A DNA stretch of 49,043 nucleotides from Pseudomonas piscis (GTDB lineage: Bacteria; Pseudomonadota; Gammaproteobacteria; Pseudomonadales; Pseudomonadaceae): NCBI RefSeq assembly GCF_009380155.1, contig NZ_WHUV01000010.1, forward strand, positions 1-49,043. Direction: 5' to 3'. Within the stretch, counting starts at the first letter, position 1. The number at the start of each line of letters is the position of its first letter. The position numbers and the translations under genes are program-made. Under the pieces are notes generated by a model. It was given only the letters and a program-made list of their open reading frames with translations, was not told the DNA's origin and searched no databases. Of the stretch, positions 32,168 through 41,519 are shown one piece after another.

Positions 32168-33666
32168 TGCGGGGACTCGCCAGTGGCTGGAAGGGAAGAA
32201 GCTCGCAACGAAGAGCTGCGAGGGGACAATGCGCGGCGCCCAGGCTCCACCTTGGGCAGGATCACCGGCGGGGCCTCGCGCCAACCGCCACCGAAGGCCT
32301 TGAACAGCAGGACCTGGCTGTCGATCAATTGGGCATCGGCCCGCGCCGCGGCAGCCCGGGAGGCCACGTCGGTGCGCTGGGCATCGAGGTAGTCCAAGGC
32401 GCTGGATGCCCCGGCAGCCCGGGCCAGGCCGGCCAGGCGCAGGGCTTCCTGGTTGCGCTCGGCCGCCAGCTGCAGGTCTTGCTGGCGTTGGCCGGCGGCC
32501 TGGTAGTCGTTCAGGGCCTGGCGCTGCTCCTTGAGAGCCCCGAGGATGCTGCGGTCGAACTCGGCCAGTGCCGCGCTTTCCCGGGCATCGGCCTGGGCGA
32601 TGCGGGCACGCACCGCGGTGAAGTTGGGAAAGCTCCAGGACAGCAGCGGGCCCAGGCGCCAGACCGAGGCGTCGCGCTCGTCGAAACCGCTGGGATGATG
32701 GGCCGAACTGGCGATCCCCGCGCCGAGGCTGATCCGTGGATAGAGATCGGCCCGGGCCACACCGATACGCGCCGTGGCCGCCACCAGCCGGCGCTCGGCC
32801 TGGCGCACATCGGGGCGCCGGCGCAGCATGGCCAGGGCATCGCCACCGGGCAGGCTGGCAATCAGCGCCGGCGCCTGGCGACAGGCTTGCACCTGGGCCG
32901 GCACATCCCCCGGCAGGCGCCCCAGCAGTACCGCCAGCTCGGCCAGGGCCCGCTGGCGCCCGGCCTCCAACGGCGGCACGGCAGCGCGCACCTGGCCCAC
33001 CAGGCCCTCGGCCCGGGCCACGTCCAGGGGCAGAGCGGCGCCGGAACGATGCAGTTCGGCGGTCAGGTCGCGCCCCTGCTCCACCAGTGCCAGGGACTGG
33101 CGCGCCACATCCAGGCGCTGGCCATAGCTGCAGGCTTGCAACCAGGCGCGAGTAGTTTCGGCGGCCACCACCACCCGCAGGCCATCCTCGGCGGCCCTGG
33201 CGGCTTCGGCATCGGCCCGGGCTGCCTGCTCCAGCCCTTGCAGGCGTCCGAACAGGTCCATCTCCCACTGCACGTCCAGGCCGATGCCGGAGCGGGTTCC
33301 GGTGCGGATTCGCCGGCTGTCGCCCAGCGCCGCCTCCAACTGGTCATCCGCGGTGCTGCCGTAGCCAGTGTTGGCCGACAACCGGGTCTGCGGCTGGTCC
33401 AGGCTATCGGCTTCACGCAGCAGGGCCTTGGCTTGCAGCAGGTTGGCCGCCGCCACCCGCAGCTCGCGGTTCTGCCCCAGGGCTTCCTGCACGGCGGCGT
33501 TCAGCGCCGGGTCCCGGTACAACCGCCACCATTGGTCGTCGGACTCCGGGGTCGCGGCTGGCGTGGCGGGCAGCTGCAAGGTGGTGTTCGGCGGCCGTTG
33601 CGGGCCGACGCTACAGGCGCCCAGCAGGGCGCACAGGGCCAGCACGGGCCCACGATGAATAGGCAT
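32164..33666 (-). CDS. Outer-membrane efflux channel lipoprotein (OprM/NodT family)
   Basis: A 500-residue channel of the TolC superfamily. A lipoprotein signal is visible (LALCALLGAC, lipid on Cys), then SVGPQRPP, typical of OprM. Duplicated coiled-coil repeats include WWRLYRDPALNAAVQEALGQN, RELRVAAANLLQAKALLRE and MLRRRPDVRQAERRLVAATARIGVARADLYP, the family signature before the second repeat. ATG 33666 is chosen because it gives the lipobox at the normal distance; an ATG 10 codons upstream is open too. It is the first gene of the efflux operon, and its stop overlaps the next gene's ATG. Confidence 0.93.
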   Translation of the reverse strand: MPIHRGPVLALCALLGACSVGPQRPPNTTLQLPATPAATPESDDQWWRLYRDPALNAAVQEALGQNRELRVAAANLLQAKALLREADSLDQPQTRLSANTGYGSTADDQLEAALGDSRRIRTGTRSGIGLDVQWEMDLFGRLQGLEQAARADAEAARAAEDGLRVVVAAETTRAWLQACSYGQRLDVARQSLALVEQGRDLTAELHRSGAALPLDVARAEGLVGQVRAAVPPLEAGRQRALAELAVLLGRLPGDVPAQVQACRQAPALIASLPGGDALAMLRRRPDVRQAERRLVAATARIGVARADLYPRISLGAGIASSAHHPSGFDERDASVWRLGPLLSWSFPNFTAVRARIAQADARESAALAEFDRSILGALKEQRQALNDYQAAGQRQQDLQLAAERNQEALRLAGLARAAGASSALDYLDAQRTDVASRAAAARADAQLIDSQVLLFKAFGGGWREAPPVILPKVEPGRRALSPRSSSLRASSLPATGESPQ

Positions 33667-33916
33667 GAGGGGTACTCGATGGTTCGATGCACCCAACTTT
33701 AAGAAGGCCCCTGACGACCGTCTAACGAGAACTTCCTTTTAACTATCGCAAAATGGTCATTCTCTACCGTTCGTCCAGCGCTGCGCTATCGAACTGGTAT
33801 CCCGAAGCTGCTCCAAGGCTGTCGCCCGGCTGAACGAACATGCGCCAGTGCAGCCGCTCCACGGGGCCGTGGATACACTTCGCCATTCCTCCCTCCTCTC
33901 CTTTCGATCGATCGCC

Positions 33917-34495
33917 ATGACCGAAGACTTCGAAGTGCCCAGCCCCCACGAAAAGCATGTGGAACACCTGAGCGAACAGGCCCATGCCCGCAATGACAGC
34001 TTCGCCAGCAAGATCGCCGTCACCACGGCGATCATGGCCACCCTCGGTGCCTTGCTGAGCTACCAGGCCGGCTCCAGCGAGAGCCTGGCGGCGATGGACA
34101 AGAACAACGCGGCGATGAAAAAGACCGAGGCGGCCAACCAGTGGAACTACTACCAGGCCAAGTCCAGCCGCCAGAACCTCGCGGAACTGGCAGCCCACAT
34201 CCCCGGGGTCGACGCCAAGCACTACAGCATCGAGGCCCAGCGCTACCAGAAGGAAAAGGAAGCCGTGCGCCTCAAGGCCGAGGCCCTGGAAGCCCAGGCC
34301 CAGGATTGGGATGAACAGTCCGAAGCCACCTTGCACCAGCACCATCGCTGGGCCCAGGCAATGATGGCGATCCAGATCGCCATCTCGATGGCGGCCATCA
34401 CCCTGCTGACCCGCAAGCAATGGCTGGCGCGCCTGGCCTATGGCACCGCAGGCGCCAGCGTGCTGCTGGGCTCGCTGGCCTGGCTGCACATCTAG
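33917..34495 (+). CDS. DUF4337-type membrane protein
   Basis: A 192-residue protein. The N-terminus is hydrophilic (MTEDFEVPSPHEKHVEHLSE), followed by one TM segment (IAVTTAIMATLGALLSYQAG). A charged coiled-coil of about 80 residues comes next (KNNAAMKKTEAANQWNYYQA, YQKEKEAVRLKAEALEAQAQ). Two C-terminal TM segments follow (AMMAIQIAISMAAITLLT and LAYGTAGASVLLGSLAWL). This is the DUF4337 layout, of unknown function. ATG 33917 has no strong ribosome site. It is divergent from the efflux operon across a 250-base gap that shows no other gene. Confidence 0.87.
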   Translation: MTEDFEVPSPHEKHVEHLSEQAHARNDSFASKIAVTTAIMATLGALLSYQAGSSESLAAMDKNNAAMKKTEAANQWNYYQAKSSRQNLAELAAHIPGVDAKHYSIEAQRYQKEKEAVRLKAEALEAQAQDWDEQSEATLHQHHRWAQAMMAIQIAISMAAITLLTRKQWLARLAYGTAGASVLLGSLAWLHI

Positions 34496-34712
34496 CCGCG
34501 CACCAGGGAATCCTCGAGGGCTGCCTGCGTTTGCCAAACCGCCCCCCAACCAACCCCGCCACGGGCCGGCGCAGGACCGGGCCGCTCGTGGCAATGGGCC
34601 AGCCCGCCCGGCGAACGGCTGCTACGCTCAGCGCGAGCCGGATCGTACCTGCCTGTGCTCCTGGCTCATCGACCTTTCCCCTCAAACCACCAAGAACCTT
34701 GAGGAACGCATC

Positions 34713-36650
34713 ATGGGATCAAATGGAAATGATCACGACTACATCCAGTGCGGATGCCACAACCCGGTCTGGGAAGCGCTGAAGCACAGCCTCGACCCGG
34801 CTCGCTACATGGCCGGGCTGCCCCGCGAAGCCCATGGCCCGCTGCAAGAGCCGGACGGCGCATCCATCGTCTTCACCAATGGCACCATCTATCCCCTGCG
34901 CGAGGGCAACATGGACGACCGGGTCGATGCCCTGGGCATCCATGCCGGCGACGTGGTGGCCGTCGGCACCCTGGCCGAGGTCAAGACGCGCATGCAGGAC
35001 TTGAAGCTCACCTACACCACCCAGGACCTGGGCGGCAGGACGTTGCTCCCCGGCCTGGTGGAACCCCACGCCCATATCGTGCAGAGCTGTGCCATGGATG
35101 GCTGGCTGAACCTGGGCGCCATCGTCAATGACGTGGATACCGACCCCGACAGCCAAACCTTCAACCACGACGAGCGGCAGAACCAGCGACTGCGCCCCGT
35201 CTATGACTGGAACTGGCTGAAGACCACCATCCAGGCCCGGTTGCCCAAGGACGATTCGACCTGGATCCTCGGGCACATGGTCGATCCGGCGCTGATGCCG
35301 TTCAAGGTAGTGCCCGGGGGCCAGAACCAGCTCATCACCCTGGGCTGCGGCTTCGACGAAGAAGTCGGCAACCTGGACAGCATCGACAAGCTGCACCCGA
35401 TGCTACTGGTCAGCGCCTCGATGCACACCGCCTACCTGAACAGCGCCGCCAGCGAACTGGTCACCAAGGCCGGGATCACGGTCACTAACGGCACGGTGCA
35501 GGAACAGGATGTGCTCAAGGCGATCCTGGTCATTCCCCTCAAGCAGCAATTGGAGATGCTCAATATCTTCAAGCGCCTGGACCACTACTTCGCCACCGCC
35601 GCGCGGCGCGGTATCACCCTGTTGTACGACGCCATGATGGACCCCATATCCAAGCTGCTGCTGGATGCCTATTTCCTCAACCATCCGCGGACCCTGCGCA
35701 TCGGCTACGCCGCTGCCTGCAACGGCACGGCCAAGAGCATCAGCCAGCTACCGGCCTATCAGCCAGCCACCCGCGAACAGGCCAAGCGCATGTACCAGGG
35801 CTCGGTGAAGCTGGTCTCGGACGGTTCCAACCAGGGGCTGACCGGTTACCAGACCGCCGACTACTGCTGCAATGCCGGTACCCGCCCCAAGGGCAACTTC
35901 AACTTCTGCGATGAGGGCGAGCAGGATCCGCAAGACCTCCCCGTCGCCTATCAGGACCTGGTCCAGGCCGTCGCCGCCAAGGGCTGGCCGCTGATGATCC
36001 ACGCCAATGGCGACCGGGCCATCGACTTCACCCTGCAGGCCTACCAGAAAGCCTTCGAGCAGGGTGTGGGCCTGAACAAGCGCCACCGCATCGAACACTG
36101 CTCGCTGCTCAGCGAAGATCGTCTCAAGACCATGGTCAAGCTGGGGCTGTCGCCCAGTTTCCTGGTGGGGCATGTCGGTTACTGGGGCTACGCCTTCCAG
36201 CAGGCGATCTTCGAGAATCGCGCCGACACCATGCTCGACCTGTGCCAGATGGCCCTGGGCAAGGACCTGCGGATCTCCCTGCACAGCGATTGCACGGTCA
36301 CGCCGCTGGGCCCGCTGCGCTCGATGGAGCAGGCGGTGACACGCAAGATGGAAGGCCTGCGCCTGCCTGGGCAAACAGCCTATGTACGGGATCCACAGCA
36401 ATTGCCGGTGCTCAACCCCGAAGAGTGCCTGACGCGTAAACAAGCGCTGAAGGCCATCACCTACGATGCCGCCTGGCAGTGCAATGCCGAAGCCTGGACC
36501 GGCTCCCTGGCCGAGCGCAACTTCGCCGACTTCGTGATCCTCGAGCAGGACCCGCTGGACAAAAACGTGCCGGCCACCAGCATCCGCGACATCAAGGTGC
36601 ACGAGACCTGGAAAGGCGGCCAGCGGGTGTACTCCAGCAACGCTAGCTGA
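34713..36650 (+). CDS. YtcJ-like amidohydrolase (amidohydrolase family 3)
   Basis: A 645-residue metal-dependent amidohydrolase, long for the family (about 540). The first metal motif is LLPGLVEPHAHI; later ligands are MIHANGDRAIDFTLQAY, HRIEHC and HSDCTVTPLGPL. The C-terminal beta-domain has ERNFADFVILEQDPL. The first 55 residues, including CGCHNP, are an extra N-terminal stretch. ATG 34713 follows GAGGAA. It is convergent with the acetylpolyamine operon. It may hydrolyse an amide or N-acyl compound of the same nutritional class, but substrate prediction for this family is poor. Confidence 0.88.
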   Translation: MGSNGNDHDYIQCGCHNPVWEALKHSLDPARYMAGLPREAHGPLQEPDGASIVFTNGTIYPLREGNMDDRVDALGIHAGDVVAVGTLAEVKTRMQDLKLTYTTQDLGGRTLLPGLVEPHAHIVQSCAMDGWLNLGAIVNDVDTDPDSQTFNHDERQNQRLRPVYDWNWLKTTIQARLPKDDSTWILGHMVDPALMPFKVVPGGQNQLITLGCGFDEEVGNLDSIDKLHPMLLVSASMHTAYLNSAASELVTKAGITVTNGTVQEQDVLKAILVIPLKQQLEMLNIFKRLDHYFATAARRGITLLYDAMMDPISKLLLDAYFLNHPRTLRIGYAAACNGTAKSISQLPAYQPATREQAKRMYQGSVKLVSDGSNQGLTGYQTADYCCNAGTRPKGNFNFCDEGEQDPQDLPVAYQDLVQAVAAKGWPLMIHANGDRAIDFTLQAYQKAFEQGVGLNKRHRIEHCSLLSEDRLKTMVKLGLSPSFLVGHVGYWGYAFQQAIFENRADTMLDLCQMALGKDLRISLHSDCTVTPLGPLRSMEQAVTRKMEGLRLPGQTAYVRDPQQLPVLNPEECLTRKQALKAITYDAAWQCNAEAWTGSLAERNFADFVILEQDPLDKNVPATSIRDIKVHETWKGGQRVYSSNAS

Positions 36651-36744
36651 CGCCCCGGCAAGCCCGCTCCCGCAGCACCGGCGATGGTGTTGCGGGGCAC
36701 TCGGGCCGTTGCGGATGGCAGCACTCAGGCAAAGGTAAAGGATC

Positions 36745-36783
36745 TTGCCAGGGGCGAGCGCCCTCCACTCGCTCCCTTGGCAA
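36745..36783. terminator. Hairpin between convergent genes, possible terminator
   Basis: TTGCCAGGGGCGAG pairs with CTCGCTCCCTTGGCAA, with one bulge and a loop of about nine bases. It sits between the amidohydrolase and acetylpolyamine hydrolase stops. On the minus strand a T-rich stretch follows; on the plus strand there is none. Confidence 0.4.
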
Positions 36784-36807
36784 ACACACAACCAGCGCCT
36801 GATCCGG

Positions 36808-37833
36808 TCAGCGGGTCCAGGCCGCGGCGTCAGCGAAGAAGGCCCGGGCGTTGTCTTCCAGGCTCTCCAGGTGATAACCGCCCTCCTGGACGATCAGGCA
36901 TGGCAGCCCCAGGCCGCGGATGTGCTGGCCCAGGCTGGCGAAGCCGGCACGGGTCACCGCCACCTTGCTTTGCGGGTCCAGCTCGAAGATGTCGAAGCCC
37001 AGGGACAGCACCAGCACCTGGGCATCGAACGCCCGTACCGCGGCCAGGGCCTGCTCCAGCCGCGCGAGGAAATCCTCTTCGCTGGCACCGTGGGCCATGG
37101 GCAGGTTGAGGTTGTAGCCCTGGCCTGCACCACTGCCACGCTCCTCGGCAAAGCCGGCGACGCCCGGGTAGAAGTTGGTGGGGTCGCCGTGCACCGAGAC
37201 ATACAGCACGTCGCTGCGCTCGTAGAAGATTTCCTGGATACCCTGGCCATGGTGCATGTCGGTATCCAGTACCGCGACCCGGCTGTATCGCTCCCGCAGC
37301 ACCTGGGCGGCGATGGCCGCGTTGTTCAGGTAGCAGAAGCCACCGGCGGCCTCGGCCCGCGCATGGTGCCCCGGCGGGCGGCACAGGGCGTAGGCCGCCG
37401 GTTCGCCATCAAGCAGCGCCCTGGCCCCGGCGATGGCGCTCTGGGCCGACCAGTAGGCCGAGCGCCAGGTCCATTCGCCCACCGGGCAACTGCCGTCGGC
37501 CAGGTAGCGCGCGGCCTGGGCCAGGACACCACGCAGGGCATTGGGCTCACGCACGAAGATGTTGGACATGACCTCCTCGCCCCAGTCCTCGGGGATGTCC
37601 TTCCAGCGCCGATGGGCCTGTTCGAGGAACTCCAGGTAGGCCGCACCATGCACCGCTAGCAAGGGTTGCAGGCCGGCATCCTGCGGTTGCTCCAGGGCGA
37701 AACCCAGGGTGTGTACCGCCTGTACCAGGCGCCGGGCCCGCTCGGGCACTTCCTGGGGCGTGCGCATCTGGCCCCGGGAGAAATAGCTCCGGGGATGGTG
37801 AAGCAATTGTTCGGGGTGGAAAAAACTGCGCAT
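36808..37833 (-). CDS. Acetylpolyamine amidohydrolase (histone-deacetylase family)
   Basis: A 341-residue zinc deacetylase like P. aeruginosa AphA/AphB, which remove acetyl groups from acetylputrescine and similar amines. Signatures are RPPGHHARAEAAGGFCYLNN, VLDTDMHHGQGIQEIFYERSD (zinc ligands Asp and His), SVHGDPTNFYPG, LSLGFDIFELDP (zinc Asp) and GGYH with the catalytic-loop Tyr. ATG 37833 follows GAGGAG. It is the last gene of an operon with the M20 hydrolase (10-base gap) and the MHS transporter, under the divergent LysR at 40584. Together they suggest uptake and deacylation of an N-substituted amine. Confidence 0.93.
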   Translation of the reverse strand: MRSFFHPEQLLHHPRSYFSRGQMRTPQEVPERARRLVQAVHTLGFALEQPQDAGLQPLLAVHGAAYLEFLEQAHRRWKDIPEDWGEEVMSNIFVREPNALRGVLAQAARYLADGSCPVGEWTWRSAYWSAQSAIAGARALLDGEPAAYALCRPPGHHARAEAAGGFCYLNNAAIAAQVLRERYSRVAVLDTDMHHGQGIQEIFYERSDVLYVSVHGDPTNFYPGVAGFAEERGSGAGQGYNLNLPMAHGASEEDFLARLEQALAAVRAFDAQVLVLSLGFDIFELDPQSKVAVTRAGFASLGQHIRGLGLPCLIVQEGGYHLESLEDNARAFFADAAAWTR

Positions 37834-37843
37834 GCAAGGCTCC

Positions 37844-39073
37844 TCAGGCGACCCGGCCGGCACGGGCCAGCACGGCGTTAAGCAGGACATCGGCGCCCTG
37901 GCGCACGTCCTCGGGCAAGACATCTTCGGCTTCGTTGTGGCTCAGGCCGCCGACACAGGGAATGAACACCATGGCGGTCGGGCAGTAGCGCGCCAGCAGG
38001 ATCGCATCATGGCCGGCGCCGCTGACGATGGACTGCTGAGGGTAGCCCAGGCCATCCACCGCCTCCTGCACCGCTGCCACGCAGTCGGCGTCGAACGGCG
38101 TGGCCGGGCTCACCCAGCGACGGCTGATACGTACCTTGAGCCCCCGTTGCCGGGCGATGTCCTCCAGGCGCTGCTGGACCTGTTGCTCCATGGCGGCGAT
38201 CTGCTGGTCCTGGTGATGGCGCAGGTCGACGGTGAATTGCAGCAGGCCGGGAATGGTGTTGCGCGAGGATTTGGCGATGCTCAGCTCACCCACGGTGGTC
38301 AGGCCCTCGGGAGCGAAATCGGCGGCCAGTCGCTCCACCGCCAGGATCATCTGCGCCGCGCCATACAGGGCGTCCTTGCGCAATGGCATCGGCGTGGTTC
38401 CGGCGTGGGCGGCCATGCCTTCGACCTGGATGTCGAGCCAGCGGATGGCCTGGCCACCGCTGACCACACCGATGCTCTTGGCGTTGTCTTCGAGGATCGG
38501 TCCCTGCTCGATATGCGCTTCAAAGTAGGCATCCACCGCCCCGCCCAAGGGCCGCTGGCCGGCATAACCGGTGTTCTGCAAAGCCTGGGCGACACTGATG
38601 CCCTCGGCATCGCGCACCGCCAGCGCTTCTTCCAGGGCCATGGCCCCGGTGAACACCGCCGAGCCGAACATCGCCGGGGTGAAGCGCGCGCCCTCTTCGT
38701 TGGTCCAGACCGCCAGCTCCAGCGGCTTGCAGGTGGCAATGCCCTGGTCGTTCAGGCTGCGCAGCACTTCCAGCCCCGCCAGCACCCCATAGACCCCGTC
38801 GAAACGGCCGCCTTCGGGCTGGGTGTCCAGGTGGCTGCCGATCATCACCGGCGCAGCCTGCGGGTCGGTCCCGGGGCGCCTGGCGAACAGGTTGCCGATG
38901 GGATCGACGCTCAGGCTCAGCCCGGCTTCGCGGCACCAGTGGGCGAACAGTTCGCGACCGGCCTTGTCTTCCTCGCTCAAGGCCAGGCGGCAGCTACCGC
39001 CACGGGCGGTGGCGCCGATCTCGGCCATGGCCATCAGGCTCGCCCACAGGCGTTCGCCATTGATCTTCAACAT
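37844..39073 (-). CDS. M20-family hydantoinase/carbamoylase (N-carbamoyl-L-amino-acid hydrolase type)
   Basis: A 409-residue di-zinc amidase of the M20 family (HyuC, AllC and beta-ureidopropionase relatives). Motifs are GSHLDTQPEGGRFDGVYGVL (His, Asp ligands), WTNEEGARFTPAMFGSAVF (Glu base and ligand), EAHIEQGPILE, AAHAGTTPMPLRKDAL, NTIPG, and SGAGHDAILLA with GGLSHNEAE (last His). ATG 39073 follows GGAG. The neighbouring deacetylase and transporter suggest a substrate bearing a carbamoyl or acyl amide; allantoate is less likely because no other purine genes are near. Confidence 0.9.
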   Translation of the reverse strand: MLKINGERLWASLMAMAEIGATARGGSCRLALSEEDKAGRELFAHWCREAGLSLSVDPIGNLFARRPGTDPQAAPVMIGSHLDTQPEGGRFDGVYGVLAGLEVLRSLNDQGIATCKPLELAVWTNEEGARFTPAMFGSAVFTGAMALEEALAVRDAEGISVAQALQNTGYAGQRPLGGAVDAYFEAHIEQGPILEDNAKSIGVVSGGQAIRWLDIQVEGMAAHAGTTPMPLRKDALYGAAQMILAVERLAADFAPEGLTTVGELSIAKSSRNTIPGLLQFTVDLRHHQDQQIAAMEQQVQQRLEDIARQRGLKVRISRRWVSPATPFDADCVAAVQEAVDGLGYPQQSIVSGAGHDAILLARYCPTAMVFIPCVGGLSHNEAEDVLPEDVRQGADVLLNAVLARAGRVA

Positions 39074-39092
39074 CTTCAGGTTCTCCAGACAG

Positions 39093-40403
39093 TCAGGCGT
39101 GGGATGCCATTTCCAGGCGATGGGCAGCGGCGTGCCGGCGGGCCAGGGCTAGCACGCACAGCAGCGATACAGCGGCGATCAGGCTGTAGAACAGCGCCAT
39201 CGGCCACCATTGGCCGAGAAAACGATGGGCCAGCCAGGTGCCGATCAAGGGTGTCAGGCCACCGGCCACAGCGCCGCAGACCTGATAGGCCAGGGAGATC
39301 GCGGTGTAGCGCACCCGGGTTTCGAACATGCCGCTGACGTAGCCGGCGATCACCGCATAGAAGGACGCCATGCACACCACCGCCAGGGCGATGCCGAGGA
39401 TCATCAGCGGCGCCTGGGCCGAACTCACCAGCACGAACATCGGGTATGGCGAGGCCATGGCCAGTAGCGCCACCAGGCACAGGAAACGCGTGGCGCCGAT
39501 CTTCTCGGCAACCCAGGCGGCCAGGGGCTGGATGCAGAACTGGATGATCGCCACCACGAATAGGCACTCGAGGATCAGCGACCGGGGAATCTGCAGCTGC
39601 TGGGTGCTGTAGGCGATCATGAAGGTGTTGGTGAAGTACACCCCGGCGATTCCCAGGGTGTTGGCGCCGATGCACAGCAGCAACGGCCGCCAGGCGCTGT
39701 GCAGCACTTCCAGTACCGGCGCCTGCTCATGGCGGGCAACCTTGGCGGCGCGCTCGCGGCTGGCGAGGAATTCCGGCGACTCCTCGACCCCCAGGCGAAT
39801 CGCCAGGCCCACCACCAGCAACAGCGCACTGGCCAGGAACGGCAGGCGCCAGCCCCAGCTCATCAGGGCCTCCTCGGGCAAGCGGGTCACGGCGCTGAAC
39901 GCCAGCAGCGAGAGGATCAACCCGGCCGGGCTGCCCAGCTGGGCGAAGGAAGCGAAGAAGTTGCGCCGGCCCTTGGGCGCATGCTCGCCGGCCATCAATA
40001 CCGCCCCGCCCCACTCGCCACCCACGGCGATGCCCTGGACGATGCGCAACAGGATCAGCAGCACCGGCGCCGTGGCACCGATCTGCGCGTAGGTCGGCAG
40101 CAGGCCGATGCACACGGTGACCACGCCCATCATCAGCAAGGTGATGACCAGGGACTTCTTGCGCCCGATGCGATCGCCGATATGGCCGAAGATGATGCCG
40201 CCCAGGGGCCGGGCGAAGAAGCCCACGGCGAAGGTGCCGAAGGCCGCCATGGTGCTGAACAGCGAGTCGCTGGAGGGGAAGAACAAGGCGCCGAATACCA
40301 GCGCCGCGGCCGTGGCGTAGATGTAGAAGTCGTACCATTCGATCATGGTGCCGATGAACGCGGCGGCAGCGGCCCGGCGCGGTTGAGGCGAGGCGGAGGA
40401 CAT
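39093..40403 (-). CDS. MHS-family (metabolite:H+ symporter) MFS transporter
   Basis: A 436-residue inner-membrane importer of the metabolite:proton symporter family (ShiA/ProP relatives). It opens AAAAAFIGTMIEWYDFYIYA, the family hallmark, and the loop after TM2 has GHIGDRIGRKKSLVITLLMM. Further motifs are RIVQGIAVGGEWGGAVLM and LRLPEEALMSWGWRLPFL-type cytoplasmic segments. About 12 TM segments are visible. ATG 40403 follows GGGAG. It is the first gene of the operon with the M20 hydrolase (19-base gap) and the acetylpolyamine hydrolase, so it likely imports their substrate. It is paralogous to the transporter at 43191-44492. Confidence 0.92.
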   Translation of the reverse strand: MSSASPQPRRAAAAAFIGTMIEWYDFYIYATAAALVFGALFFPSSDSLFSTMAAFGTFAVGFFARPLGGIIFGHIGDRIGRKKSLVITLLMMGVVTVCIGLLPTYAQIGATAPVLLILLRIVQGIAVGGEWGGAVLMAGEHAPKGRRNFFASFAQLGSPAGLILSLLAFSAVTRLPEEALMSWGWRLPFLASALLLVVGLAIRLGVEESPEFLASRERAAKVARHEQAPVLEVLHSAWRPLLLCIGANTLGIAGVYFTNTFMIAYSTQQLQIPRSLILECLFVVAIIQFCIQPLAAWVAEKIGATRFLCLVALLAMASPYPMFVLVSSAQAPLMILGIALAVVCMASFYAVIAGYVSGMFETRVRYTAISLAYQVCGAVAGGLTPLIGTWLAHRFLGQWWPMALFYSLIAAVSLLCVLALARRHAAAHRLEMASHA

Positions 40404-40495
40404 GGATCAGGCTCCCTTGATTGTTGTTCTGGCAGGAGGACGGTGCAGCGCAGGCGCCTTCTGTGGGCGCCGTTGTGGAGTGGATTTATCCGCGG

Positions 40496-40553
40496 CCGGG
40501 GATAATCAGTCAATTTTCTATTGGTTATCTCGATTATTATCCTGGCTTATTAT
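40496..40553. promoter_or_regulatory. Putative LysR control region 1 (AT-rich, shared motif)
   Basis: AGTCAATTTTC at 40508-40518 is repeated exactly in the control region of the second LysR/MHS pair. Here it lies inside GATAATC...GTTATC and is followed by more TTATC repeats. The AT-rich stretch stands out against the GC-rich surroundings and sits between the divergent starts at 40403 and 40584. Confidence 0.6.
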
Positions 40554-40583
40554 CAAGCCCTCGCCCGCCCCAGAGCCTTCGCC

Positions 40584-41519
40584 ATGTCCGACCACGATGC
40601 CCGCCGCTTGCTCAACGACCGCCTGGACTGGAATCTGCTGCGCACCTTCCGGGTGATCGGCCAGGAACTGAGCATCAGCCGTGCGGCGGCGCGCCTGCAC
40701 CTGACCCAGCCCGCGGTGAGCCAGGCCCTCAAGCGCCTGGAGGAACAACTGGGCCGGCAGTTGATCGCCCGCCGTGGCCCGCGCTTCGCCCTGACCGAAG
40801 TCGGCGAGCAGATCTTCGCCCTGGCCGGCGAGATCTACGGCCAGGTGTCCCAGGTCAGCAGCGTGCTGGAGCAGCCTGCCGACGAGGTGATCGGCAAGGT
40901 CCGGCTGTTGATCATCAGCCGCATCTGCAACGAGCGCTTCGACCAGTTCCTGGCGGACTTTCATCGCCAGCACCCACGGGTCGACCTGGAGGTGGACGTG
41001 ATGCGCAGTTCGGACATCGTCAGCGCCCTGCAGGAAAAGACCGCGACCCTGGGCCTGAGCCTCAACCGCCGGCCGCAGCCGCGCCTGGAGCAACGCTTGT
41101 TCCTGCGCCAGCGCTATGCGTTCTTCTGTGGCAAGCACCACCCGCTGTTCGGCCGCGCGGATGTGGCCGAGGGCGACCTGCAACGGGAGAACTTCGTCAG
41201 TTTCACCAGCGACCAGATCGGCGGCATGCTCTCGCCGTTGACCATCTTCCGCGACCAGCAGGGCTTCAGCGGACGTATCGTCGCCTCCTCCCCCAGCCTG
41301 GAAGAAGTGCGCCGCCTGGTGATCGCCGGGTTCGGCATCGGCTGCCTGCCGGAGCATGTGGTGGCGGCCGATGTCGACAGCGGGCTGCTGTGGCGGCTAC
41401 CGCCCCACGAGGGCATCGCCGATGTCGACATCCACCTGCTGTGGAACCGCGAGCAGCGCCTGAGCCGCGCCGAGGCGTTGTTCCTCGAACGCTTGCAGGC
41501 GTGCCTGGACGCTCAGTAG
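40584..41519 (+). CDS. LysR-type transcriptional regulator (copy 1)
   Basis: A 311-residue LysR regulator. The N-terminal HTH reads LLRTFRVIGQELSISRAAARLHLTQ then PAVSQALKRLEEQLGRQLI, and the effector domain includes VRLLIISRICNERFDQFL and FVSFTSDQIGGMLSPLTIFRDQQGF. ATG 40584 is preferred; an upstream ATG at 40521 would lie in the AT-rich operator. It is divergent from the MHS/M20/acetylpolyamine operon and is its probable regulator. It shares long identical stretches with the LysR at 44699 (LNDRLDWNLLRT, ENFVSFTSDQ, LFRDQQGF-like). Its stop overlaps the end of the convergent dehydrogenase by 7 bases. Confidence 0.92.
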   Translation: MSDHDARRLLNDRLDWNLLRTFRVIGQELSISRAAARLHLTQPAVSQALKRLEEQLGRQLIARRGPRFALTEVGEQIFALAGEIYGQVSQVSSVLEQPADEVIGKVRLLIISRICNERFDQFLADFHRQHPRVDLEVDVMRSSDIVSALQEKTATLGLSLNRRPQPRLEQRLFLRQRYAFFCGKHHPLFGRADVAEGDLQRENFVSFTSDQIGGMLSPLTIFRDQQGFSGRIVASSPSLEEVRRLVIAGFGIGCLPEHVVAADVDSGLLWRLPPHEGIADVDIHLLWNREQRLSRAEALFLERLQACLDAQ

